Part shown: one piece after another, positions 34,067 through 42,364 of the stretch
Layout of the letters: the number at the start of each line of letters is the position of its first letter
How positions within the stretch are numbered: the stretch's first letter is position 1
Source: JBOGUF01 sp050696075
GTDB taxonomy: Bacteria; Chloroflexota; Chloroflexia; Thermomicrobiales; UBA6265
Direction of reading: 5' to 3'
Length of the DNA: 42,465 nt
Assembly: GCA_050696075.1 (NCBI GenBank)
Contig: JBOGUF010000107.1
Location: 1 to 42,465 of the forward strand
Program-made: the position numbers and the translations under genes
Notes under the pieces: model-generated
Told to the model about the DNA's origin: nothing
What the model saw: the letters and a program-made list of their open reading frames with translations, nothing else
The model's database searches: none

Positions 34067-34192
34067 CTAGGTCGGGTTTACCGCGATCAGAAGTGCCAGC
34101 ACGCCGCCGATCAGCCCCAAGGTGGTGATCGCGCGGATGATCAGATCGCGCGCCGTCAATTGATCCTGCGCACGCCGTTGGTTTTCAGTCAC
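34067..34192 (-). CDS. Tiny membrane protein, 41 aa
   Basis: GTG start at 34192 after AGGGGGG. A charged N-terminus (T-E-N-Q-R-R-A-Q-D-Q-L) leads to one hydrophobic helix (T-L-G-L-I-G-G-V-L-A-L-L-I-A-V). The longer frame to 34297 has no ribosome site. Tandem with the 31-aa gene; function unknown. Confidence 0.45.
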   Translation of the reverse strand: MTENQRRAQDQLTARDLIIRAITTLGLIGGVLALLIAVNPT

Positions 34193-34387
34193 GCTACGCC
34201 CCCCTGTCGTGTCTACGACATCCCTTCCCAAGCCCCGCATCCTCGCGACACAACCCGCTATTGGCTCCTCCCTCTCAGGAGCCCCGCGTGTTTCCAACCG
34301 GTTACGAGGCGCATTTCGAGTCTATGACCGCGGTGTCCGCCTGTCAATGAATCAGGCGTTCGATTTTTGGAAGGAGTGCCGCGGGCT

Positions 34388-34436
34388 GAGTACCGAGTAC
34401 CGAGTACCGAGTACCGAGTGCCGAGTGCCGAGTGCT
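34388..34436. repeat. 7-bp tandem array (GAGTACC / GAGTGCC type)
   Basis: Four GAGTACC, two GAGTGCC and one GAGTGCT in exact register. Inverse partner of the array at 34501. Confidence 0.88.
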
Positions 34437-34461
34437 ACAAGTTGGAACGCGCGAGGGCGGG

Positions 34462-35124
34462 CTATGGTTTCTCGTTCGTTTCCGCGGTTTCCTCCGCTGG
34501 GCACTGGGCACTGGGTACTGGGTACGCGGTACTCGGTACTCGGTACTCGGCGCGGGCGAGAGTCATTTCGACGACGTGGAGCTCGTAGCGGTCGCGGCCG
34601 ACGTATTCGATGTGTTCGCCGGTGACCTGGAAGCCGACGCGACGGTAGGCGCCGATGGCGCGGTTGTTGTGGCGGAAGACCTCCAGGCGTACCTCGGTAC
34701 AGCCGTGGCGCGCGAACGCCTCCTCGACGGCCAGGCGCGTCGCCTCGGTGCCGTAGCCCCGACCCCAGCAGTCCTTCTCCCCGATCACCAGCCGGAAGAG
34801 GGTTGAACGGCGGTCGCCGCCGATGAAGTCGGTGAGGGCGGTGCTGCCAATGAGGCGGCCGGTCGCGGCCTCGTGGATTGCCCAGCACGTTCCCACGGCC
34901 GAGAGGGGGAGGATGATCGTGTCGAAATAGCCGCGCGACTGCACCGCGTTGAGGGGGCGCAGATCGTGACGGAGCAGGTTGGCGATTTCCTCGTCCGCGT
35001 ACCAGCGCTGAAAGGCGGCCCGGTTGGCCGGGATGTGCGCGCGCAGATGCACCAGCGTTCCAGCACGCACCAACTCGCCCAGTGCCGGAGCAGCCGGATT
35101 ATCGAGCGCCGTGTCCGGCTCCAT
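34462..35124 (-). CDS. GNAT-family acetyltransferase with repeat-encoded tail
   Basis: 220 aa from ATG 35124, which follows GGAAGGATCG. RimJ/RimL-like N-acetyltransferase: L-R-A-H-I-P-A-N near the start, G-S-T-A-L-T-D-F, the acetyl-CoA loop G-R-G-Y-G-T-E-A, then E-V-F-R-H-N-N-R-A-I-G-A-Y-R-R-V-G-F. The domain ends near E-M-T-L-A-R-A; the last 28 residues (E-Y-R-V-P-S-T-A-Y-P-V-P-S) are translated from a GTACTCG-type 7-bp array and are not part of the family. Substrate unknown. An upstream frame extension lacks start signals. Confidence 0.85.
   Translation of the reverse strand: MEPDTALDNPAAPALGELVRAGTLVHLRAHIPANRAAFQRWYADEEIANLLRHDLRPLNAVQSRGYFDTIILPLSAVGTCWAIHEAATGRLIGSTALTDFIGGDRRSTLFRLVIGEKDCWGRGYGTEATRLAVEEAFARHGCTEVRLEVFRHNNRAIGAYRRVGFQVTGEHIEYVGRDRYELHVVEMTLARAEYRVPSTAYPVPSAQCPAEETAETNEKP
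34501..34549. repeat. 7-bp tandem array inside the GNAT gene
   Basis: Plus-strand units: two GCACTGG, GTACTGG, GTACGCG, three GTACTCG. Reverse complement of the array at 34388, 64 bases away, so the pair can fold back. It encodes the C-terminal tail of the acetyltransferase. Confidence 0.88.
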
Positions 35125-35323
35125 GGGGTCGATCCTTCCGGCAACGGCCCAGCGCGCCAGCGCCGCGCGCAGAGCGGAGCGGAGGTGGCGGCGCAGCGGT
35201 GCCAATGGAGTGATGCGTTGCGTCATCGGTGAGCATTCGGTGGAGGTCGCCCGACGGCGCCCAAATCCGGCGGACGCATGCTGGGAGGGCGAGTATACCA
35301 TCCGGGTTTGGGCGGGCGGTCCG

Positions 35324-35329
35324 TATAAT
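35324..35329 (+). promoter_or_regulatory. Perfect TATAAT before the CopC-CopD-cytochrome c gene
   Basis: TATAAT lies 45 bases before the ATG. No convincing -35. The leader would contain three GTGCTGA-type units. Confidence 0.45.
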
Positions 35330-35335
35330 CGCCAG

Positions 35336-35356
35336 GTGCTGAGTGCTGAGTGCTGG
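35336..35356. repeat. Three 7-bp units (GTGCTGA, GTGCTGA, GTGCTGG)
   Basis: Short array between the TATAAT and the start codon of the fusion gene, another leader position. Confidence 0.65.
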
Positions 35357-35374
35357 ACGGCGGGTAGCGCATTG

Positions 35375-37669
35375 ATGGTCCGAGGTATGCTCTTCTTCGT
35401 CGCCGTGGTCGCGCTGGCCGGCGGTCTGGCGCTCGGCGCGCCCGAATCGGCGGGGGCGCACGCGCGACTTGAGGGTGGCGACCCAGCACCGGGCAGCGCC
35501 CTCGCCGTCGCCCCGGAGGCGATTCGTCTCAGCTTCAGCGAGGCGGTCGAACCGGGGTTCAGCCGGGCCTCGCTTCTCACCGCCACGGGCGATGCCGTGC
35601 CGCTCGGGCCGATCGCGGCTGACCCGGCGGACGATGCGGTCGTCGTGGTGCGGCTTGCCGACCCGGGCGGCCTCACCGACGGCTCCTACACGCTCGTGTG
35701 GCGCGTCCTCTCCGCCGTCGATGGGCACGTCACGACCGGCACGCTCGCCTTCAGCGTCGGTACCGGACAAGCCCCGGAAAGCGCGGGTACCGTTGAGGAT
35801 GCCGCTGGTCCCTCGTGGTCGCGGGTTGTGGCCGGCTGGCTCGAATTGGCCGGACTCGTGCTGGTCGTGGGTGTTTTCGTCTTCGGCGGGCTGATCGCGC
35901 GACCGCTCTGGGCCGGTTCCGCCGCGCCGGGACTGGCGCGGGCGCTCCGCGGGGTCTGGTGGCCGGCGGCGGGCGGTCTCGTCGTTGGCATGGTGGGCAC
36001 GCTCTGGAGGCAGGCCGACCAACTCGGCGGCGCGGGCGTCTACGGCGACTTGCTGTTTGACGCGACCTTCGGCCGGTGGTGGCTCGTTCGCCTCGGCCTG
36101 GTCGCCCTCCTCGTCCCCCTCGCGGTGGCTGTAATCGGCCTGCCGAGGGGCAGGAATCTGATTGCCGCCGGATCGTTCTGGCGATGGCGGCTGGGCGCGG
36201 CGATTGGCGCGGGGGCGCTGGTCACGCTGCCGCTCTCCGGTCACGCCGCGGCGGCGGATCGCCCCGCGCTCGCCGTCGCGACTGACTTCGTGCATCTGGC
36301 GTGCGCGGCGGTCTGGTTGGGTGGGTTGGCCTGCCTGGTGGCGACGCTCGTGATCCTCGGCCGGAGTGATGTGGCGGCCAGCGCCACCCTCGCGCGGCGC
36401 TTTTCCCTGACCGCGCTGGGAGTCATGGTGGCACTCATCACCACGGGGGCGGTCAGCGGGGCGCTGCATGTCGCCGGTCCGCGGACGCTCGTCGATCAAG
36501 ACTACGGCGTGGCGCTGATCGCCAAGTCCCTCGTCGTGCTGGTGGTCCTGATCGTGGCGGCGGTCAACCTGCTCATCACCGTGCCGCGCCTGCGCGCGGC
36601 AATCGCGGCCGGGCAGAAGGAGGCGGCGTATTCGCTTCTCTCCGCGCTGCGCGTCACCGTCGCCCTCGAAGTGATCGGCGGCGCTGGAATCCTGATCGGC
36701 TCGGCGATTCTGACCGACGTGCCGCCCGCCGACGCGCCGCTGCCGGTCGACGTGGCGGCCAAGGTCGTCACGATCAGCCAACGGCAGCCCGCGGGCGACG
36801 TCGAGGTCTGGATGCTCGGTCGCCTGACCGGGCAAGCGAGCGACCGCTACACCCTGACCCTCGACGGTCCCACGGAGGGCATGCAACGGGTCATCGTCGA
36901 GACGCGGACGACCGCGCCGAACGGCGACGCCATCGGCGACCGCTTCGATGCGTCGCCGCTCGTGGGAAGCGCGGGAACCTATGTCTTCCCGGCGACTCGG
37001 CTCGGGCTGAACGCCGCCTGGTCGGTGGAGGTGATCGTCCGCCGGGCCGGCGTCGAGGATGCGCACGCCGCCTTCGTCGTCGATACGAGCGATGCGGGCG
37101 CGCGACCACCGCGCCTGGTCGAGGACCGCTGGCGGATGCCGAGGGTTCCGGTCACGACCTGGCTGCTGCTCGGCCTCGCCGCGGCAACCGTGGCGGGCGG
37201 CATCGTCGGCGTGCGGCGGCTGCCGGGGTTGGAACCGTTGGCCGGCGGCGTGGTGCTGACGATGGCGGTGTTGATCGCGGTCGGGTTCGCCGTGACCGCG
37301 CTCCGGCAGACGGCGCCGGAAACGGCGGCGACCGCCCGCGCCAACCCGCTCGCGGACGATCCCGGCGCCATCCAGCGCGGCGCGTCGATCTACGCGGCCC
37401 AGTGCCTCGCCTGCCACGGCGCGACCGGCCGCGGCCCCAACGAAGACGACCTCAGCGACGACCCCGAGCACCCACACGGTCCGAACGCCGATTTAACCTC
37501 CCGTCGCGCCACATCCCAACGCGACGGCGACCTGCAATACTGGATCACCAACGGCGTCCCCGGCACCGAGATGCCGGCGTTTGACCACGCGTTATCGGAG
37601 GAAGAGCGGTGGGCGGTCGTGACGTATCTACGGGCGTTGCAGGAGGGAACGGCACCCCTTACTCCCTAG
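35375..37669 (+). CDS. CopC-CopD copper protein fused to cytochrome c
   Basis: 764 aa. A signal peptide ends at A-G-A, exposing H-A-R-L-E-G-G-D-P-A-P-G-S as the mature N-terminus, the usual CopC copper His; V-D-G-H-V-T-T-G supplies the other CopC ligands. After the 100-residue CopC domain come about eight membrane helices (residues 155-455, CopD-like), an extracytoplasmic beta domain (about 460-590), two more helices, and a C-terminal class I cytochrome c with C-L-A-C-H at 677-681 and a Met in E-M-P-A-F as sixth ligand. Suggests copper binding or transport tied to electron transfer outside the membrane. Earlier in-frame starts lie upstream of the -10. Confidence 0.87.
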   Translation: MVRGMLFFVAVVALAGGLALGAPESAGAHARLEGGDPAPGSALAVAPEAIRLSFSEAVEPGFSRASLLTATGDAVPLGPIAADPADDAVVVVRLADPGGLTDGSYTLVWRVLSAVDGHVTTGTLAFSVGTGQAPESAGTVEDAAGPSWSRVVAGWLELAGLVLVVGVFVFGGLIARPLWAGSAAPGLARALRGVWWPAAGGLVVGMVGTLWRQADQLGGAGVYGDLLFDATFGRWWLVRLGLVALLVPLAVAVIGLPRGRNLIAAGSFWRWRLGAAIGAGALVTLPLSGHAAAADRPALAVATDFVHLACAAVWLGGLACLVATLVILGRSDVAASATLARRFSLTALGVMVALITTGAVSGALHVAGPRTLVDQDYGVALIAKSLVVLVVLIVAAVNLLITVPRLRAAIAAGQKEAAYSLLSALRVTVALEVIGGAGILIGSAILTDVPPADAPLPVDVAAKVVTISQRQPAGDVEVWMLGRLTGQASDRYTLTLDGPTEGMQRVIVETRTTAPNGDAIGDRFDASPLVGSAGTYVFPATRLGLNAAWSVEVIVRRAGVEDAHAAFVVDTSDAGARPPRLVEDRWRMPRVPVTTWLLLGLAAATVAGGIVGVRRLPGLEPLAGGVVLTMAVLIAVGFAVTALRQTAPETAATARANPLADDPGAIQRGASIYAAQCLACHGATGRGPNEDDLSDDPEHPHGPNADLTSRRATSQRDGDLQYWITNGVPGTEMPAFDHALSEEERWAVVTYLRALQEGTAPLTP

Positions 37670-37778
37670 CGTCTGCCTGCAAGCTCCCCTCAATCGCAGG
37701 AGATGGGCTCGCGACGTCTTGCAGCGGATGCATCCGGGAGGCAAGCCCTGCCCTCGCTCCCTGGCTTGTGCATCGGCG

Positions 37779-38355
37779 CTAATCACTATTCCCCGCCTCT
37801 GCCAACTCCAAGAACGAATCGAAATCCGCTACTCCGTCCAACAGGACTGCCTTGTATATCTGATGGCTGGGAATGTCGAGGTTCCTGGTATTTCTTAGGT
37901 GTTTGAGCAACAGGATGGTCCGGCGCCGCTCTTCGGTCAGCCGCTCTTCGATCCAGTCGGGACTCGGCTGGGCGGAACGCGCGAACATGATCTCCATCTT
38001 CCACTTCCTGTCGTGGCACAGCCGTTCCATGTTCACGAAGGATCCTTCCCGTGAATCGCCCCACGGCAACTCATGCCTGAGTTCGAGGAACTCATAGCCG
38101 TAGCAGTCACCGCGGCGGATGGATCCCAGTCAGCGCGTCGATCGCTGACTCCAGGTCGAGCCCGGCGTTGATCACGTCCAGGTCGATGTCTCCGTTCAGC
38201 ATCAAGTCCGCGCGATAGCTCCCTACGATGCTCACCTCGCCGTTGAAAGCGAGCCGCTCCAGAACGTCGAAGTCTCGCAGCAACCTGTCAGCGGCCTCCT
38301 TGATGGTGGGCGACTCCCTGAGCAAAGCGTCCATGTCCACCACCGCACCTACCAT
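37779..38355 (-). pseudogene. Nucleotidyltransferase-fold protein, frameshifted
   Basis: Starts at ATG 38355 (GGAG upstream). The first frame has the nucleotidyltransferase core S-I-V-G-S-Y-R-A-D-L then D-I-D-L-D-V-I and stops at H-P-P-R near 38107. One base fewer at 38109-38117 would continue as G-D-C-Y-G-Y-E-F-L-E-L-R-H-E-L-P-W-G-D-S and on to the end at 37779. The joined protein would be about 191 aa. The family transfers nucleotides to drugs, RNA or proteins, and some are toxins; the substrate is unknown. Either decayed or a one-base sequence error. Confidence 0.65.
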
Positions 38356-38536
38356 CTCGTCTCCATCGCCCCCGCGTGTCTTCCCAAAAGCACTTCGGTC
38401 TTGCGAGCACGCCTTCGCGCTTCGTCTGACCATGTCCGCGACTTTGGCGCGCCGTTCGCACACCGGCCTTGCGGTATGAGCGTTGGCCGTCGCGTCCCAG
38501 TTGATGACCCGACCCACGATTCGCGCGTTGACAGCT

Positions 38537-38807
38537 TCAGCGCTCGCCGGCCTTGGCAAGCACCATTTCCAGGAGGTTGGGATCAAGACGGAAGCCGGTG
38601 GCGAGAAGCGCCTCGGCAGTCGGTCTCATCACCGAGCAGGCTGCGCTCGACGATCCATGTGTGACTGGCAAGACCTACGCCGATCTCTTGACATACGGCT
38701 GGCGGGATGACCACCCGTTCGTACGCCGTTGCGAGGATGTCCGGACGACCGATTCGGTCCAATGCGATCAAGGGACTCGAGTTGGAGACGATCGTCTCAG
38801 GGCTCAC
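38537..38807 (-). pseudogene. DUF3368-type PIN-like toxin, internally deleted and frameshifted
   Basis: The N-terminus I-V-S-N-S-S-P-L-I-A-L-D-R-I-G and V-V-I-P-P-A-V-C-Q-E-I-G are clear DUF3368 features. From about residue 56 the typical middle (about 80 residues, with the remaining acids) is missing, and after a one-base shift near 38614-38620 the other frame gives the family C-terminus, A-E-A-L-L-A-T-G-F-R-L-D-P-N-L-L-E, ending at 38537. Not a functional nuclease. The start overlaps the antitoxin stop. Confidence 0.7.
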
Positions 38808-39091
38808 GCCGTGCCCTTCGTCATTCGCTCAGCCAGGCGCTCCGCTGCTGCGCTCTCCGCTTCCCATTCTTCCTTGGACATCCGAAAGAAGGGGATACCG
38901 AGTTCCGACGCGTGGCGGATGAAGTCGTACCGCGACGTGCCGAGCAACTCCGCCGCTTTGCCGCTCGATAGTCTGCCTTGGCGGTACAGCTCGAGGACGA
39001 TCAGTTCCGTCGCTGCCCGCGAGACAGGTTGATCCGATGCTTGCAGCACGTCGATCAAATCCTGATCCAGTTCAACCGCGACGCTGCTCAT
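38804..39091 (-). CDS. UPF0175-family antitoxin
   Basis: 95 aa. E-L-Y-R-Q-G-R-L-S-S-G-K-A-A-E-L-L-G-T-S-R-Y-D-F is the HTH core of UPF0175 proteins, which are usually encoded just before DUF3368 toxins. The stop overlaps the start of the broken toxin by four bases (ATGA). Intact. Confidence 0.82.
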   Translation of the reverse strand: MSSVAVELDQDLIDVLQASDQPVSRAATELIVLELYRQGRLSSGKAAELLGTSRYDFIRHASELGIPFFRMSKEEWEAESAAAERLAERMTKGTA

Positions 39092-39244
39092 GACCGGTCC
39101 CTTCAGCGCGATAGCGCGATCTTGACCAGAACCTCATCCCTTCTCTTAGAACACACGAGCCGGACAGCGTTGTCCGGCTCGCCTGTTTCAGATTCGGTTG
39201 TACGCGCGGCTAGCAGCTCGGAGCTCGAAGCTAGGAGCTCAAAG

Positions 39245-39628
39245 CTAGTAGCTGCTGTAGCGCGGGGTGCTGGCGCGGCGCTCCTGGAAGCACTCGCGGC
39301 AGTAGACCGGCTTGTCGGACCGTGGCTGGAAGGGGACCTCGGTCTCCTTGCCGCAGGCCGAGCAAATCGCCGGGTACATCTGGCGCTGCCCGCCGCCGTA
39401 CCCACCGCCACCGCCGCCGGAGTAGCCCCCGCCGTTGCCGTAGCCGCCAGAACTGTAGCCGCCGCCGTAGCTATCGCCGCCCGCATTGCGCTGCGCCTTG
39501 CGCGCGGCGCGGCACGTTGGGCACCGTTGTGGCTCCGAAAACCCCCGCTCCTGATAAAACGCTTGCTCGCCGGCCGTAAACGTGAACTCCTGACCGCAAT
39601 CGCGGCAGGTGAGCGTTCTGTCGCTCAT
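39245..39628 (-). CDS. Zinc-ribbon protein with Gly/Tyr-rich linker
   Basis: 127 aa. Two zinc ribbons: L-T-C-R-D-C-G with R-C-P-T-C-R, and C-S-A-C-G-K-E with Y-C-R-E-C-F. They are joined by about 35 residues of Gly, Tyr and Ser (G-G-G-Y-S-S-G-G-Y) that look disordered. This type is common in Chloroflexota but has no established role; nucleic-acid binding is plausible. Start M-S-D-R-T-L-T-C at 39628; an extension to 39661 is less likely. A good promoter lies 170 bases upstream. Confidence 0.8.
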   Translation of the reverse strand: MSDRTLTCRDCGQEFTFTAGEQAFYQERGFSEPQRCPTCRAARKAQRNAGGDSYGGGYSSGGYGNGGGYSGGGGGGYGGGQRQMYPAICSACGKETEVPFQPRSDKPVYCRECFQERRASTPRYSSY

Positions 39629-39797
39629 TCCGCCTGGACTCTCCCTGTCGTGGTTGCCCACGACGATGTTTCAACCTGCGCCGGGCAACACTGCACGGCG
39701 CCACAACAAAACGGTGCGACGATCCGGCGGAACGAGAAGCGTGGTTGCCGTTTCGCAACGGGCCGACGATCGCGTACGCGGGGAAACGTCTGCCACT

Positions 39798-39826
39798 GTA
39801 ATAGAACATCCGGGACCAATTGTCAA
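39798..39826 (-). promoter_or_regulatory. Sigma-70 promoter of the zinc-ribbon gene
   Basis: On the minus strand TTGACA (39826-39821) and TATTAC (39803-39798) are separated by exactly 17 bases, the best promoter match in the window. Confidence 0.75.
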
Positions 39827-40034
39827 CGGTCCGCCGTAGAAGTCGCTTGCCCTATGCGTCATTCGCAGAAGATCACTCGCTTTTTTGCGATATGCCGGTT
39901 CCGATCTGGCAAATCCGGCGCGTTCCACGCCTGACGAAACCACCGAACGTGCCGTTCCTTCGAAACCGAAACACGGTATGTGCCCTCATCTTGTACCTGT
40001 TGAAGGCGCGGATCGGAAACCGGCGGCGCTGTGC

Positions 40035-40040
40035 TAGCAT
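40035..40040 (+). promoter_or_regulatory. Extended -10 (TGC-TAGCAT) of sucC
   Basis: TGC at 40032-40034 precedes TAGCAT; a start about 7 bases later gives a leader of about 70 bases that consists mostly of a 7-bp array. Confidence 0.5.
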
Positions 40041-40065
40041 CCCCATCGGGAAGGAGCCGCCAACG

Positions 40066-40107
40066 GCTGATGGCTGACAGCTGACGGCTGACGGCTGACG
40101 GCTCAAG
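40066..40107. repeat. 7-bp tandem array (GCTGACG type) in the sucC leader
   Basis: GCTGATG, GCTGACA, three GCTGACG, GCTCAAG; the ribosome site GAGGAGAG begins within three bases of its end. The three-unit core plus GCTCA is identical to that before ctaB. Confidence 0.85.
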
Positions 40108-40117
40108 AGGAGAGTCG

Positions 40118-41248
40118 ATGGATATCCACGAGTATCAAGCGGCCGCAATCCTGAGCCGCCACGGCCTCCCGGTCAACGCCGGCGACGTGGCGACGACGCC
40201 CGACGAAGCGGCCGCGATCGCCGAGCGGCTCGGTGGCGCGGTCGCCATCAAGGCGCAGGTGCACACGGGAGGCCGTGGCAAAGCCGGCGGGATCAAGCTG
40301 GCCACGGGGGGTGAAGCGGCGCGTGAGGTCGCCGGCGCCATCCTCGGTATGGACATTCGGGGACACGCGGTCAACACGGTGCTGATCGTCCCGGCCGTGC
40401 AGATCGCCCAGGAGTTCTACCTTGGGGTCGTGCTCGACCGGCCGCGCCGCCAGGTGGTCGTGATGGCGAGCGCCGAGGGGGGTATCGACATCGAGGAGGT
40501 CGCCCACGAGCGGCCGGAGCGGATCATCCAGGCCCACGCCGACCCGCTCCTCGGGTTTCACGCTTACCAGGCCCGCCAGGTCGGTTTCGCGCTCGGCATC
40601 CCGGCCGCCAAGGTCGGCGGCTTCGCGGTCATCGCCCAACAGCTCTATCAGGCCTACGTCGCCGAGGACGCGACGCTGGCCGAAATCAACCCCCTCATCT
40701 TGACCGAAGGGGGAAAATGGTTAGCCCTCGACTCGAAGATGAGCTTTGATGACAACGCCTTCTTCCGCCACCCCGACCACGAGACGCTGCGGGACATGGC
40801 CGAGGAGAACGCGACTGAGATCGAGGCGCGGCACTCCGGCATCTCCTTTGTCAAGCTGGACGGTTCGATCGGCTGCATCGTCAACGGCGCCGGGCTGGCG
40901 ATGGCGACGATGGACGCGGTCAAGCTGCACGGCGGCGAGCCGGCGAACTTTCTCGACGTCGGCGGCGGCGCCAGCGCGGATCAGGTTGCCAAGGCGTTCG
41001 GTCTCGTCACCGCCGACCCGAACGTACGCGCCATCCTGATCAACATCTTCGGCGGCATCACCCGCGGCGACGTCGTCGCCACCGGCATCCGCGAGGCGCT
41101 CGACGCGGTCGACGTCAAGGTCCCGATCGTCGTCCGCCTCTCCGGGACCAACGCCGAGGAAGGGCAAAGGCTGCTCGCGGAAGCTGGGTTGACTGCCGTC
41201 ACGTCGATGGACGAGGCGGCACAGCAGGTCGTCGCGGCGGCGGCGTGA
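40118..41248 (+). CDS. sucC: Succinyl-CoA synthetase, beta subunit
   Basis: 376 aa. With SucD interconverts succinyl-CoA and succinate with NTP formation in the TCA cycle. Begins M-D-I-H-E-Y-Q-A with an ATP-grasp domain (K-A-Q-V-H-T-G-G-R-G-K-A-G-G at about 47-60, then E-I-N-P-L near 190). The C-terminal CoA-ligase-type domain has G-S-I-G-C-I-V-N-G-A-G-L-A-M and I-F-G-G-I-T-R-G. Strong GAGGAGAG ribosome site. Confidence 0.95.
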   Translation: MDIHEYQAAAILSRHGLPVNAGDVATTPDEAAAIAERLGGAVAIKAQVHTGGRGKAGGIKLATGGEAAREVAGAILGMDIRGHAVNTVLIVPAVQIAQEFYLGVVLDRPRRQVVVMASAEGGIDIEEVAHERPERIIQAHADPLLGFHAYQARQVGFALGIPAAKVGGFAVIAQQLYQAYVAEDATLAEINPLILTEGGKWLALDSKMSFDDNAFFRHPDHETLRDMAEENATEIEARHSGISFVKLDGSIGCIVNGAGLAMATMDAVKLHGGEPANFLDVGGGASADQVAKAFGLVTADPNVRAILINIFGGITRGDVVATGIREALDAVDVKVPIVVRLSGTNAEEGQRLLAEAGLTAVTSMDEAAQQVVAAAA

Positions 41249-41260
41249 ATGCAATAACCG

Positions 41261-41395
41261 GTCGTAGGGGAGGGACCCGCGCCCTCCCGTCGCGCGAAGC
41301 GCGACACGCCGCGTCAGCGGCCCGTTCAACGGTTATCGACCCGCGGCCGATGCGCGCCGCGGCGCGCGGGCGGGCACAGGTCCCGCCCCTACGAC
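41261..41395. repeat. GTAGGGG-type palindromic element between sucC and sucD
   Basis: GTCGTAGGGG at 41261-41270 and CCCCTACGAC at 41386-41395 are perfect 10-bp ends enclosing further inverted segments (GGGAGGGACCCGCGCCCTCCC region; AAGCGCGACACGCCGCG, also near 22386). It separates two genes that normally abut. Confidence 0.75.
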
Positions 41396-41441
41396 GGAAC
41401 GGCGGGCGTGCATTCCGCCCCCGCGATATGGGGAGACGCGC

Positions 41442-42308
<867 letters not shown>

Positions 42309-42315
42309 ATCGTAG

Positions 42316-42352
42316 GGGCGGTTCGCGAACCGCCCGGCCGGATATGCCGGCC
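42316..42352. repeat. Two adjoining perfect palindromes after sucD
   Basis: GGGCGGTTCGCGAACCGCCC (42316-42335), preceded by GTAG, is a 20-bp perfect palindrome; GGCCGG-atatg-CCGGCC follows at 42336-42352. They fill the gap to the next gene; no T tract follows. Confidence 0.7.
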
Positions 42353-42364
42353 ACGGAGGCATCA

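Larger units (their letters stand above)
39629..40117. other. Divergent gap between the zinc-ribbon gene and sucC
   Basis: About 490 bases with no gene supported: the minus-strand promoter and a 160-base leader of the zinc-ribbon gene, then the sucC promoter and its leader with a 7-bp array. Short frames here are unconvincing. Confidence 0.5.

Noticed and set aside
35099..37477. 792-codon open frame on the minus strand opposite the CopC-CopD gene
   Set aside because: Asp/Arg/His/Glu-rich composition without domains, exactly mirroring a recognised gene; a GC-skew shadow. The same holds for 2448-4127 and 30773-32605 on the minus strand.
38978..39934. 318-codon plus-strand frame opposite the zinc-ribbon gene
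   Set aside because: Ala/Val-rich mirror of the Gly-rich linker; no start signal, and the opposite strand has a clear gene and promoter.
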